From positions 2,376,140 through 2,440,139 of the forward strand of contig NZ_JAGGMN010000001.1 in assembly GCF_017875325.1 (NCBI RefSeq): a stretch of 64,000 nucleotides of DNA. The letters are read 5' to 3'. The notes under the pieces are model-generated. The model was given only the letters and a program-made list of their open reading frames with translations, ran no database searches and had not been told where the DNA came from. Below, piece by piece: positions 19,817-29,127 of the stretch (positions within the stretch are counted from its first letter, which is position 1; each line of letters begins with the position of its first letter). Source of the DNA: Methanofollis sp. W23. GTDB taxonomy: Archaea > Halobacteriota > Methanomicrobia > Methanomicrobiales > Methanofollaceae. A program made the translations under genes and the position numbers.

Positions 19817-21286
19817 GGAGGAGTCCTTGACTGGCAGGGGTATGAGGGTTGCGGCGGGGCATGCTCGTGTTGGGGATGAAGCAAAAGCACGCTTCAGGCA
19901 TACCTGACGAAAGTCTCAGATTACGGCTCTGTAGAGAGCCTCACCTCTTCTGGGTGCACGCGTGATTCTCTCACCTCCGCTCCTGAATCTCGCCGGGGGC
20001 GCGGCCCTCGAACCCCGGGAACGGAGATTGGGCCGGGAAGGCGTATTCGAAATCTATGAAGAGAGTCCCGTCCGCGATCTACCGTGTGGCGGGGGGTCTG
20101 GGGGGTCGAGAACGCGGCAAATGTTCTATGAGCATATCCCAACACTTTTCCTGCCCTCCCCTACCCAGAAGAGAGCAGGAGATATAGTGAAGAAGTCCTC
20201 TCCTTTTCGTTGCGGGTCCATGCATGCATTCATGCCTCCCCCCCACCGCGCCGGGGGCCCTGCCCCCGGGCCCCCGGGATGAAGATAGGGTGGGAAGGCA
20301 GAGTGATGATCGTGACGATGGGATGCGGACCCCTGCCGCTCTTCATTAGCGGGGGGTCCGGGGGGGGCACGCCCCCCGGTGAAGGATGGGGCGTCGCACT
20401 CCAGGAAGGAAAGTCTTCAGTTCAAGACGATGGTCAGGTCTCAGGGGGTTGTGGGATCTGCTCTATGGTTAAGGGCGGCAGGGGAGTGGTGTTCCTACTG
20501 GTGTCCTGCTCTGAAGAACACCGTGAACGTGATCTCTCATTTGATCGCCAGGTCTCCCGCGAGCGGACAGGGAGGCCTCCTGATCGACGACGACGCCCCT
20601 GACTGACCTCTTCACCTTCGCACCTTCGCACCTGGTTCGTACCCGGCGAGCGCGAAGATGGCAGCCCGGAAAGAACCTCAGTCCTGACTGGATTTTGGTA
20701 CTGGAGTACAGAGAGAGAAGTGTGTACAGTTCCCCCTGGTAATTCGCACACGATCCAGAGAACACCCGGCACCCATGGTGGCCAGGTGTACGGGGAGAAA
20801 ATGCGAATGAGTGGGGGAAACCTGGCACGCACGCCTGGTCGACCGATCAGACGCGGCATATGCGTTTTATTCCAGGGGTAAACCAGGTGCGAAGAAAAAA
20901 AATGACTCTCCATGGGGCGGAAGGGTCCATCTCTCTGAGGCTATCCCAGAACTCTCCTGCTTCTCTCTCTGAAGATCGAGAGAGATGATGGTGGAGAAGC
21001 CCTCGCCTCTTCGTAGCGCACACATGCATCCATGGCCTTCCCCCCACTGATGAAGAGTGGCCAGAGATCGCATTCCCCTCTTCATGATCATCTCTTTCCC
21101 TCCCGAGAATTTTGGGATATGTTCATAATCTATTCTACCTTCCCTGTCCGCTCTTCGTCCCAGGAGTCCAGGAGTAGCACCCCGGCGAGAAACTATGGGA
21201 GGGGAGGGAGGTGCGTCACGCTCGTACCCGGGAGAGGTGAGGGTTTCTCTAGGGCCGATCTATTCGCTAAAAAATAATGCCGCCCC
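19817..21286. repeat. 1.47-kb intergenic region of mosaic repeats
   Basis: Visible items are a hairpin/end module GGCTCT-GTAG-AGAGCC (19926-19941) followed by CTCACCTCTTCTGGGTG, and the GC hairpin CCGGGGGC-CCT-GCCCCCGG (20251-20269) with GGGAAGGC after it. A GGGGGGTCC/GGGGGGCAC palindrome lies near 20351-20380, and the TTCAAGACGATGGTCAGG module at 20402-20450. Positions 20600-20990 look unrelated to the repeat and hold no convincing gene. The region ends with degraded modules (21000-21260) and a T-rich tract on the minus strand after ilvC. Confidence 0.7.
20251..20269. repeat. GC hairpin module, CCT loop
   Basis: CCGGGGGC (20251-20258) and GCCCCCGG (20262-20269) are exact complements around CCT. 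GGGAAGGC follows about 30 nt later, as in the other copies. Confidence 0.8.
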
Positions 21287-22312
21287 TCACTTCTTTTTGA
21301 ACTGCGGCATCACACCCCTGATCTCCGCCCCGACCACCTCGAGGTCGTGCTCCTCGTCGGCGCGGGTCAGGGCCGTGAAGACCGGGCGGTTCACCTGGTT
21401 CTCCAGGATCCACTCCTTTGCAAACCGCCCATCCTGGATCTCCTCGAGCACCTCCTGCATCGCCGCATAGACCTCAGGTCCGACGACGCGCGGCCCGCGT
21501 GTCAGGTCGCCGTACCTGGCGGTGTTCGAGATGACCCCGCGCATCTCAGAGAGCCCTCCCTCATAGATGAGGTCGACGATGAGCTTGAGTTCGTGGCAGA
21601 CCTCCAGATAGGCCATCTCAGGCGCGTACCCGTTGGCGACCAGGGTCTCGAACCCGGCCTTGATCAGGGCCGAACACCCGCCGCAGAGCACCGCCTGTTC
21701 CCCGAAAAGATCGGTCTCGGTCTCCTCCCTGAAGGTGGTCTCGAAGACCGCCGCCCGCGTCGCCCCGATCCCTTTCGCATAGGCAAGGGCGACGTCCCTC
21801 GCGTCCCCGACGGCGTCCTGTTCGACGGCGATGAGCGCCGGCACGCCCGCGCCCTCCTCGTACAACCGCCTGACCAGGTCGCCCGGGCCTTTTGGCGCGA
21901 CCATCACGACATTCACGTCTGGCGGGGGGACGATCTGTCCATAATGGATGTTGAACCCATGGGAGAACATCAGGGTCTTGCCGGCAGAGAGCCCTGGCCT
22001 GATGGACGCCAGATAGGCCCGCGCCTGCTCCTCGTCAGGGAGGAGGACCTGAACGACGTCGGCCTGCTGGACCGCGTCCGCGACCTGGAAGACCTCGATC
22101 CCGTCTTTGATGGCGTTTTCCCAGCTCTTTCCCGGCCTCACCCCGACGATCACATCGAGGCCCGAGTCCCTGAGGTTCAGCGCCTGTCCGCGCCCCTGGG
22201 ACCCGTAGCCAATGACTGCAATCCGTTTTCCGGCCAGCACGCCCAGGTCGGCGTCTGCGTCAAAGTACTTCTCAACCATCTGCACCACGCGCTTAGTGCT
22301 ATCGAAGTCCAT
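21287..22312 (-). CDS. ilvC: ketol-acid reductoisomerase (class I)
   Basis: This 341-residue enzyme converts acetolactate or acetohydroxybutyrate to the dihydroxy acid in valine, isoleucine and leucine synthesis, using NAD(P)H and magnesium. The Rossmann motif is [19 protein letters not shown], with the specificity loop [23 protein letters not shown] and [17 protein letters not shown] form the active-site region. [16 protein letters not shown] and [19 protein letters not shown] contain the metal-binding acidic residues. The length is that of class I enzymes. It stands apart from ilvBN genes and is divergent from mptA. Confidence 0.95.
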   Translation of the reverse strand: MDFDSTKRVVQMVEKYFDADADLGVLAGKRIAVIGYGSQGRGQALNLRDSGLDVIVGVRPGKSWENAIKDGIEVFQVADAVQQADVVQVLLPDEEQARAYLASIRPGLSAGKTLMFSHGFNIHYGQIVPPPDVNVVMVAPKGPGDLVRRLYEEGAGVPALIAVEQDAVGDARDVALAYAKGIGATRAAVFETTFREETETDLFGEQAVLCGGCSALIKAGFETLVANGYAPEMAYLEVCHELKLIVDLIYEGGLSEMRGVISNTARYGDLTRGPRVVGPEVYAAMQEVLEEIQDGRFAKEWILENQVNRPVFTALTRADEEHDLEVVGAEIRGVMPQFKKK

Positions 22313-22421
22313 AAATAACTATAGTGGGTACCTAAAATTACTACAAATTGGCGCTTTTCGGTTCTCTGGACGGCGTCAAACCGAAAATAAAACTACTTTC
22401 CAATGATTGAGGGTAATGAGA

Positions 22422-23357
22422 ATGGATCTGCCTGATGTACAGTCGACGTGTCCGGATGTCAGAATCAACCTGACGCGGGTCGGCGTAAAGAATGTAAAAA
22501 AGCTCGTTGAAGTGTCCCGCCCCGAAAAGCGTCCTGTCGTTTTCATCTCTAATTTCGACGTATATGTCGACCTCCCCGGAAGCCTGAAGGGTGCGAACCT
22601 CTCCCGCAACTTCGAGGTGATCGACGAGGTACTCCAGGAGGCCATCGACGGAAAGGTCACCGAGATCGAGGAACTCTGCAGCGTTGTCGCGAGAAAACTC
22701 CTTGACCACCACGAGTATGCAGAAAGAACCGAGATCCAGATGCGCAGCGAGTTTATGGTCCGCCGCGAGACCCCGGTCTCCAAGACTGGGTGCCATGAAG
22801 TCGTGAAAGTCTATGCACGTGCCGTTGCAAAGAGGAACGGGGGCAACCCGATCATCAGGAAGAGCATCGGTGCTGAAGTGACCGGCATGACGGCCTGCCC
22901 GTGTGCTCAGGACATCATGAAGGACTATGCGGTCCACGTGATGCAGGACCTCGAGGTTGAACCAGAGAAGATCGACGCCTTCTTTGAGAAGGTGCCGATG
23001 GCCACGCACAACCAGCGCGGGCGCGGCTTCCTCTGTATCGAGACCGATGATGAATCCCACGTCTCCCTGGAATCAATCATCAACCTGCTCAAGGCCTCGA
23101 TGAGCGCCTCGATCTATGAACTCCTCAAGCGCGGCGATGAGAATTATGTCGTGATGCAGGCACACTCCAATGCCCGCTTTGTCGAGGACTGCGTCCGCGA
23201 GATGGCCAGGAGGGTGGTCCAGGAATTCGGCGACCTGCCTGGCGACTCCGCGATCCTCGTGCGTCAGACCAATGAGGAGAGCATCCACCAGCATGACGCC
23301 TACGCCGAGCGGAAAGCGACACTTGCCGAGCTCATCAACGAGCTGAACGGCGAATAA
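22422..23357 (+). CDS. mptA: GTP cyclohydrolase MptA (FolE2/IB family)
   Basis: This 311-residue iron-dependent enzyme opens GTP to make the cyclic phosphate used in methanopterin synthesis, the C1 carrier of methanogenesis. DVQSTCPDVRINLTRVGVKNVKKL is the conserved N-terminus. GMTACPCAQDIMKDY contains the Cys typical of the type IB family, and MATHNQRGRGFLCIET and NARFVEDCVREMAR complete the core. ATG 22422 is chosen because GAGGG lies 9 nt upstream and MDLPDVQ fits the family. TTG 22407 and ATG 22416 are in-frame alternatives. A T-run 4 nt after the stop looks like a terminator. Confidence 0.9.
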   Translation: MDLPDVQSTCPDVRINLTRVGVKNVKKLVEVSRPEKRPVVFISNFDVYVDLPGSLKGANLSRNFEVIDEVLQEAIDGKVTEIEELCSVVARKLLDHHEYAERTEIQMRSEFMVRRETPVSKTGCHEVVKVYARAVAKRNGGNPIIRKSIGAEVTGMTACPCAQDIMKDYAVHVMQDLEVEPEKIDAFFEKVPMATHNQRGRGFLCIETDDESHVSLESIINLLKASMSASIYELLKRGDENYVVMQAHSNARFVEDCVREMARRVVQEFGDLPGDSAILVRQTNEESIHQHDAYAERKATLAELINELNGE

Positions 23358-23869
23358 GTATTTTTTGACGCGGGAGAGGCCCTTTAGAGGAGGGTCTCTC
23401 CTGGCGGAGGATGGCACACTCCTCTTCAGGAACTTCGAGTGCGCCCCGGGGTGAGTGTGAGTCATCCGCCTTCCCCCATCTGCGTATCTGGGAGCGGCCA
23501 ACCTTCCTCCAATATGCGCCATCCTGGGGATTTACTATGTGGTCATCCCAGAATTTTTCCGCCCTCCTCCTCACTGATGAGCGCGATGGATGACAATGAA
23601 GAGATACCTGCTTCTCCATGCCGGAGATTCTGCCCTCGACCCTCAGGATGGGGACAGGGCCGGGAAGGCAGAGAAAAATATGCTCACTCTGCCCTCCTCC
23701 CCATCTTCATCCCTGAGCTCAGGGGGCGCCGCACCCCCAGCATTGATGGTGGGGGAGAGCAGTGAAGTGCACACGGTCTCCACCGATACTCCGGTTCTGG
23801 AAAAAGAGAAAAAGCACGCGGCGAGAAATTGATATCGCCTATGCGTGGACCAGAGGTTCATGCCGGATT
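23358..23869. repeat. convergent intergenic region with repeat modules
   Basis: After the mptA terminator there are GC palindromes near 23720-23760 (GGGGGCGCCGCACCCCC followed by GGTGGGGGAG). The hairpin/end module at 23838-23880 (GCGTGGACC-AGA-GGTTCATGCCGGATTCTACAAAAC) runs into the last codons of the PAS sensor gene on the minus strand. No independent gene is supported. Confidence 0.7.
23361..23367 (+). terminator. poly-T terminator of mptA
   Basis: TTTTTTG follows the mptA stop codon by 3-4 nt; short U-rich tracts serve as intrinsic terminators in archaea. Confidence 0.5.
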
Positions 23870-26719
23870 CTACAAAACTTTTTTCTGCGAACTCTCGCAT
23901 CCCCTCGCCTGTTCAGACAGGGGCAGGACCACCGCGAGGACCGCCGGCCCCTCCCCTCCCCAGTCGGTGAGCGGGATATACCACCTCTGCTCGCCTTCCT
24001 CGCTCTCATCCCTGACTGGTGTGCCCTTCTTGAGGGCCGCCCTGATCTCTTCTGGGGGTGTGGCCGCGGGCTCGATCTCCCCTGGCCTGACCACGAGGTG
24101 ATCCGCCGCCGCCTGCGCCAGCACCTGGACGACACTTTTCAGGTCATGGCGCGCCGACTCCAGTGCCCTCTCCAGGTCTCTTCTCTCGGTGATCTCGTTG
24201 CCGATACAGGTCACCCCTTTGAGCCGTCCGTCCGGTGCATATACAGCATGGTTGGTCCAGGAGAACCAGAGGCGCCTGCCGTCCCTGGTGACAGTCTCGT
24301 TCTCGCAGGTCTGGAATTGCTCAGGGGCGGTGCAGATCGAGTGCACCAGGGCCCGCAGGTCGCGGCCTGAAGACTCCACTTCCGGAGTGATCAGGCCGAC
24401 CACGTCCCTCCCGATCACCTCCTCCCTGGTGTAGCCGAAGCACTGCTCGGCAAAGGCGTTGAGAAACAGCACCCTGCCCTCGGGGTCAAGGGAGAGGATG
24501 ACCGAACTGGCCTGCTCGACCAACGCCCTGTACTCTTCTTCGCTCCTCCTGAGTGCCATATCTGCCTCGACAAGGGGGCCGATATCCCTGACTGCTTCGA
24601 TCGCCCCGATCCGCTCTCCGGTATCATCGAAGAGTGCCGTGGCTTTCCCCCATACATGGACCCCTGCCCCCCTCTTTGCCGCCGGACAGTAGGCACTCCC
24701 GACGACCGTGTCTCCCAGGCGTTCAAACTGGAGGTAGCCTGGCGGCGGTGCGTCTCCAGTTCCGACCAGGTCGAGGAGGACTGGACGGCGTTCGCCATAG
24801 AAGGGGACGGCATAGGCATGTCCCCCCTCCCCGATAATCGCTTCTTTCCTGACCCCTGAGATCTCCTCCATCGCCCGGTTCCAGGCAACCACCTGCCCGG
24901 CCGCATCGACGACGACGGTGGCGTCGGGAAGAAATTCGATGATATCGGCGAGTTGCCGGTTTGTCCGTCTGCTCTCTTCCTGCGCCTCGCGCTCAAGGGT
25001 GATGTCCCTGAAGAACGTGGCAACCTCATGCACGGTTCCGTCCACGACCCTGACCGGGGTCATGGAGACTTCGAAGATCTTCCCACAGGCCCGCACCTCG
25101 CTCTTCGCCGGCCGCCCCTCCCGCAGGACCCCCTCCTGCATCCCGTCAAGGGCGGCATAGAGGGGACCTGCCTCGTTTTTTCCAGTCCGCTTGAAGAACC
25201 GGCCTGCTCGCTCGTTGACCGCGAGCACCTCTCCCTCTGGATTGGTGAGGACCACCAGGTCGAAAGAAGCGTCAAGCAGGGTCCGGGCCCGTTCCCGGCT
25301 CCTCTTCAGGGCCAGGCGGGCATGTCGACGGTGGAGGGCCACGGCGGACTGGCGGATGAACGCCTCGATCACCGCTCTTTTCCTCGTGACCTCCCCCTGA
25401 TCTGCCAGGACCACCACATTCCCCAAGAAGGTCTCGTGCGAGATGAGGGGGGCGTACATGTGCCCCTCCCCTCCGTACCTCATCTCTGCAGCAGGGTAGC
25501 CGGGCAGGGAAACCTTCTCGTAGAGCCGACTCTCTCCATATGCCCTGATCTCTGGCGTCATGGGATAGTGGCCCCCATACAGTCCGTGAGCCCGCCCCTC
25601 GTCCTCTCCCTCACTCTCCATGACGGCTTCGACAGAGAACTCCCCCTCTTCACGGGCATATGAAGAGACGACGACCGCCGCATCAGGGAGAAGTGTCTGG
25701 ATCTGTCTGCCGATGAACCCAAAGATCTCGTCGTCGTCCTCCATCTCGACGAACGCCATCGCGGTCCTTGAGAGGAATGCGGTCTCCTCAGTATGGAGTC
25801 TCTGCTCCTCTTCGGCATGTTTCTGGGTGCTGATGTCCCTGGCGATGGTGGAAGCTCCGACCACCCGCCCCCCTTCATCTCTCACCGGCGAGACCGAGAT
25901 GGCGACATCGACCCTGGACCTGTCCTTCCTGAACCGGACCGTTTCGAGCCGGTCGATACTTCTGCCCACCTCGATCTCCTCCTGGACAGTCTGAATTTCG
26001 TCTTTTTTTTCGGGTGGGACGAGGCGGTCAAGGGTCTGCCCCATCATCTCGTGTGAAGTGTATCCGTACAATCGTTCAGCGCCCTGGTTCCATGACACTA
26101 CTTTTCCGTCAAGGTCTTTGCCGATGACGGCGTCCTCTGTCGACTCGACGATGTTGGCCAGGAAGGTCCGCACCCTCCAGGTCTTTTTCATTTCGGTAAG
26201 ATCTTCCAGGATGATCGTCGTCCCGTGTCCTCCCTCCTCAAAGGTGGTCGGGAGGATCTTGGCCCTGAAGATGCTCTCATCCCCCCATGCCACCTCAGGG
26301 ACCACCACCTCGCCGATGGGGCGGTCCTCAAGGACCGAGAGCACCAGGGGGGTGGTGATGATCGGGAGACCGGACGACGTAACCGGGGTTCCAAGGAGGT
26401 CTTCCTTCTTCATTCCTGAGAACGAGAGGAACGGGGCATTGATCTGGAGGACCCGGGCCTCGTCATCAAGGACTACGATCAGATCACTGGAATATTCAAG
26501 GAGAGCGGAGATGGGAAGGCGCTGGGAGGCGGTGTAGACCTTGGCAGCCCCATAGGTGCGCATCTCTGCCTGGCCCGAGATCAGGAGCATCTCAAGGTAC
26601 TTTGCGACAGAGTTGCGGTTCAGCCCCACTTTTCGTGAGATGTCTGAGATACTCAGACCTTTTGGATTCTGGCGCAATATTCGCCTGATATCCCTGAGAA
26701 TTTCTGGTCCATCCCCCAT
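23870..26719 (-). CDS. multidomain sensor: winged HTH, PAS repeats and GAF, no kinase domain
   Basis: This protein has about 949 residues. A winged-helix segment opens it (EILRDIRRILRQNPKGLSISDISRKVGLNRNSVAKYL). PAS domains follow, beginning at DLIVVLDDEARVLQINAPF and at ESTEDAVIGKDLDGKVVSWN (ending STIARDISTQKHAEEE). A GAF domain comes next (IFGFIGRQIQTLLPDAAVVV ... VIEAFIRQSAVAL), and then at least three more PAS units. There is no histidine-kinase or cyclase output domain, so it probably binds DNA and responds to redox or a ligand. The ATG at 26719 is chosen because a TATA-like AAATTTAA lies about 30 nt upstream; ATGs at 26743 and 26803 are alternatives. It is divergent from frhADGB. The stop TAG lies in the TTTTGTAGAATCCGG motif of the adjoining repeat. 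Confidence 0.82.
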   Translation of the reverse strand: MGDGPEILRDIRRILRQNPKGLSISDISRKVGLNRNSVAKYLEMLLISGQAEMRTYGAAKVYTASQRLPISALLEYSSDLIVVLDDEARVLQINAPFLSFSGMKKEDLLGTPVTSSGLPIITTPLVLSVLEDRPIGEVVVPEVAWGDESIFRAKILPTTFEEGGHGTTIILEDLTEMKKTWRVRTFLANIVESTEDAVIGKDLDGKVVSWNQGAERLYGYTSHEMMGQTLDRLVPPEKKDEIQTVQEEIEVGRSIDRLETVRFRKDRSRVDVAISVSPVRDEGGRVVGASTIARDISTQKHAEEEQRLHTEETAFLSRTAMAFVEMEDDDEIFGFIGRQIQTLLPDAAVVVSSYAREEGEFSVEAVMESEGEDEGRAHGLYGGHYPMTPEIRAYGESRLYEKVSLPGYPAAEMRYGGEGHMYAPLISHETFLGNVVVLADQGEVTRKRAVIEAFIRQSAVALHRRHARLALKRSRERARTLLDASFDLVVLTNPEGEVLAVNERAGRFFKRTGKNEAGPLYAALDGMQEGVLREGRPAKSEVRACGKIFEVSMTPVRVVDGTVHEVATFFRDITLEREAQEESRRTNRQLADIIEFLPDATVVVDAAGQVVAWNRAMEEISGVRKEAIIGEGGHAYAVPFYGERRPVLLDLVGTGDAPPPGYLQFERLGDTVVGSAYCPAAKRGAGVHVWGKATALFDDTGERIGAIEAVRDIGPLVEADMALRRSEEEYRALVEQASSVILSLDPEGRVLFLNAFAEQCFGYTREEVIGRDVVGLITPEVESSGRDLRALVHSICTAPEQFQTCENETVTRDGRRLWFSWTNHAVYAPDGRLKGVTCIGNEITERRDLERALESARHDLKSVVQVLAQAAADHLVVRPGEIEPAATPPEEIRAALKKGTPVRDESEEGEQRWYIPLTDWGGEGPAVLAVVLPLSEQARGCESSQKKVL

Positions 26720-27211
26720 ATGTGCCGGGACATATACCGGCATTCTTAATTTAAATTCTTTTGTGGCGATCTGCGTTATTTTGTGCGCGTTCCCTGGAAT
26801 CATCCTGATTTTTCCAAATTCTATTTGAACGCTCTCTAGGAGATCAGGTATGGCAACGGATCTCTGAATCGTTTTCAGAATATTTCATGATATAAATGGT
26901 ATGTTTCTGTTTTTACCCGCAATTGTATCATATTATTCATTATAATAGATTTTAGGGCGGAGTTCATATTTTATTCGGCAGATATTATGAGGCGGGGGCA
27001 ATATTATCGTATTGTGCGAGAATACTCAATCGAAGTCTGTTCGTTTTTCCTGATATTTTGTAAAGCCCTGGTTTTAAATCGAAAGCTATAACTAAACGCT
27101 TGAGGTAATTGCTTCTAACGTACTTCTGTGGTACGTGTCACACCTATTGCACAGGTTCGAAAACATAAGTATCGCTGTTTGAACAATCCGAATCGAAATG
27201 AGGCGATATAT
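26720..27211. promoter_or_regulatory. divergent regulatory region between the PAS sensor and frhADGB
   Basis: This is 492 bp of AT-rich DNA with no gene, in strong contrast to the GC-rich repeats elsewhere. Toward frh, TTTTAAAT near 27072 is the best TATA box, which would give a leader of roughly 100 nt. In that leader is the inverted repeat ACGTAC (27118-27123)-7 nt-GTACGT (27131-27136), and an imperfect one, GTTCGAAAACA (27155-27165) with TGTTTGAAC (27176-27184). GAGG at 27200-27203 is the frhA ribosome-binding site. These repeats are candidate operators; no binding protein can be named. Confidence 0.55.
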
Positions 27212-28579
27212 TTGTCGAAAGTTGTAGAGATTTCCCCAACCACGAGGCACGAGGGCCACACCAAACTCGTGCTCAAGATAAACGACGAAGGCATCGTCGA
27301 GCGTGGTGATTGGCTCAGTCTGACCCCTGTACGGGGCATTGAGAAACTCGCCGTAGGCAAGTCGATGCACCAGGTGCCTAAGATTGCCTCCCGCGTGTGC
27401 GGTATCTGTCCGATCGCCCACACGCTCGCGGCTACCGAGGCAATGGAAGCGTCGGTCGGCTGTTATGTCCCAGAAGATGCAATGCTCCTGCGTTACATCC
27501 TTCAGTGTGCGAACAGGCTACACAGCCACGCCCTGCACAACATCCTCTCCCTGCCCGACATGTACCTGCCGGGTACCGACACCAAGATCAACCCCTTCAC
27601 TCCTGAAGAACCAGTCCGCTCGGTCGCCCTGCGGATCCAGAAACTCCGTGAAGTCGGGCAGACGGTCGGCGAGATCGTCGGCGGTGAGGCAATCCACCCG
27701 TCCAACCCCCGTGTCGGCGGGATGTACAAGAACATCACCCCACGGGCTAGAGAGAAGATTTACGACCTCGCGAAAGAGGCCCTGCCTCTTGCCCGCGACC
27801 ACATGGAGTTCATGATCTCAGTCTTCAAGAACTTCCAGAACAGGGACACCGTCGAAGTCGGCGGCATGGAAGTGCCGGTTCCCGACACCTTTGGGTTCCA
27901 CAACCAGGGCTACATGGCAACCGCCCCGGTCTACGGCAGTTCCAGCCTTGACGACGACCCGACCTGGTTCCCTGAGCGCTGGACTGAGGTCAGGCCCTGG
28001 GACTGGTACATGGGCGAGACCGAGATCGATTACGACGAGCCCAACTACCCGATCGGGGGGACCACTCCGGCAGGCAACAAGGCCTGGCCGCAGATGGAGG
28101 CCTGCATGGGCGTGCCCCTGTACGACGGCCAGCCGGTCGAGGTCGGGCCGCGTGCCCGTATGGTCCAGTACAGGAACTTCGACCTGAAGGGCGCGATGGG
28201 CCTCCAGATCGCCCGGCAGATGGAGTACATGGACTGCATCTATGGCATGATGGAAGCGGCCGACGCACTCAACACCTCAGGCAAGGTCCTTGCCGACGAG
28301 ATCCCGCAGGGCGACGGCACCCTTGGCTGGGCGGCCAACGAAGCCCCGCGTGGCAGCGACGTCCACCTTGTCAAGGTCAAGGACGGCCGGGTCCGCTGGT
28401 ATTCATTGCTTGTCCCGACCACCTGGAACTTCCCGACATGCAGCCGGGCACTTGAGGGTGCACCATGGCAGCTCGCCGAGGTCATCGTCCGTGCGTATGA
28501 CCCGTGCGTCTCCTGTGCGACCCACATGCTGGTGGTCAACGAAGACAAGAGGATAGTGGCTCAGAAACTCATCGAGTGA
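27212..28579 (+). CDS. frhA: coenzyme F420-reducing hydrogenase, large (NiFe) subunit
   Basis: This 455-residue catalytic subunit oxidises hydrogen and passes electrons through FrhG to the FrhB flavin that reduces F420. The first NiFe ligand motif is RVCGICPIAHTL and the second is DPCVSCATH near the C-terminus. Seventeen residues follow the terminal His, the expected peptide removed by the maturation protease FrhD. I choose TTG 27212: GAGG lies 8 nt upstream and MSKVVEISPTTRHEGH matches FrhA openings. The frame is open back to 27128, but those residues (RKHKYRCLNNPNRNE) lie in the leader and do not fit the family. It is the first gene of frhADGB. Confidence 0.95.
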   Translation: MSKVVEISPTTRHEGHTKLVLKINDEGIVERGDWLSLTPVRGIEKLAVGKSMHQVPKIASRVCGICPIAHTLAATEAMEASVGCYVPEDAMLLRYILQCANRLHSHALHNILSLPDMYLPGTDTKINPFTPEEPVRSVALRIQKLREVGQTVGEIVGGEAIHPSNPRVGGMYKNITPRAREKIYDLAKEALPLARDHMEFMISVFKNFQNRDTVEVGGMEVPVPDTFGFHNQGYMATAPVYGSSSLDDDPTWFPERWTEVRPWDWYMGETEIDYDEPNYPIGGTTPAGNKAWPQMEACMGVPLYDGQPVEVGPRARMVQYRNFDLKGAMGLQIARQMEYMDCIYGMMEAADALNTSGKVLADEIPQGDGTLGWAANEAPRGSDVHLVKVKDGRVRWYSLLVPTTWNFPTCSRALEGAPWQLAEVIVRAYDPCVSCATHMLVVNEDKRIVAQKLIE

Positions 28580-28590
28580 GAGTTGCACGC

Positions 28591-29127
28591 ATGCTGTTCC
28601 GAGAGATCGTGGTGGTGGGATGTGGGAATCCACTCTTTGCCGACGATGGCTTTGGCCCTGCAGTCGTTGAAGAACTGCAGAAACTTGACCTGCCAGAGAA
28701 GGTCAAGGTGATCGACGGCGGCCTGGGTGGCCCGCACTATCTTTTTACTCTGATGGCGCACTCCGACGAACCGGTCAAAAAATTGATCGTCGTCGATATT
28801 GCTGACTTCGGGGGAAAACCCGGGACACTTGTCCGCCTGACACCCGAAGACCTCCCTCCCGGCAGTTACCGGGACGTCCACTCATGGAATATGGTCGAGC
28901 CACTCCAGTTACTCAAGGACCGGGTCGAGATCGCGATCATTGGATGCCAGCCAAAGCGTGTGACCGAACCCAATGTTGAATTGGGTCTCTCGGATGAGGT
29001 TGAAAAGGCCATTCCCAAAGCGGTACGTCACGTACTCAAAGAAATTGGGGTGGATGATGGGGCTACTATCAAAGTTAAAGCAGATCTTGGGGAGGAAGGA
29101 ACGACCCCGGCCCAGGGAGGCCCATAA
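28591..29127 (+). CDS. frhD: F420-reducing hydrogenase maturation protease
   Basis: This 178-residue endopeptidase is the HycI/HybD family enzyme that trims the C-terminus of FrhA after nickel insertion. VVGCGNPLFADDGFGPAVVEEL is the conserved nickel-sensing loop with its acidic ligand, and LIVVDIADFGGKPGT and DVHSWNM correspond to the other metal-binding segments. ATG 28591 is used; a GTG at 28576 overlapping the frhA stop would add five residues and is a reasonable alternative given the tight coupling. The last 74 bp overlap an in-frame start of frhG in another frame. Confidence 0.92.
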   Translation: MLFREIVVVGCGNPLFADDGFGPAVVEELQKLDLPEKVKVIDGGLGGPHYLFTLMAHSDEPVKKLIVVDIADFGGKPGTLVRLTPEDLPPGSYRDVHSWNMVEPLQLLKDRVEIAIIGCQPKRVTEPNVELGLSDEVEKAIPKAVRHVLKEIGVDDGATIKVKADLGEEGTTPAQGGP

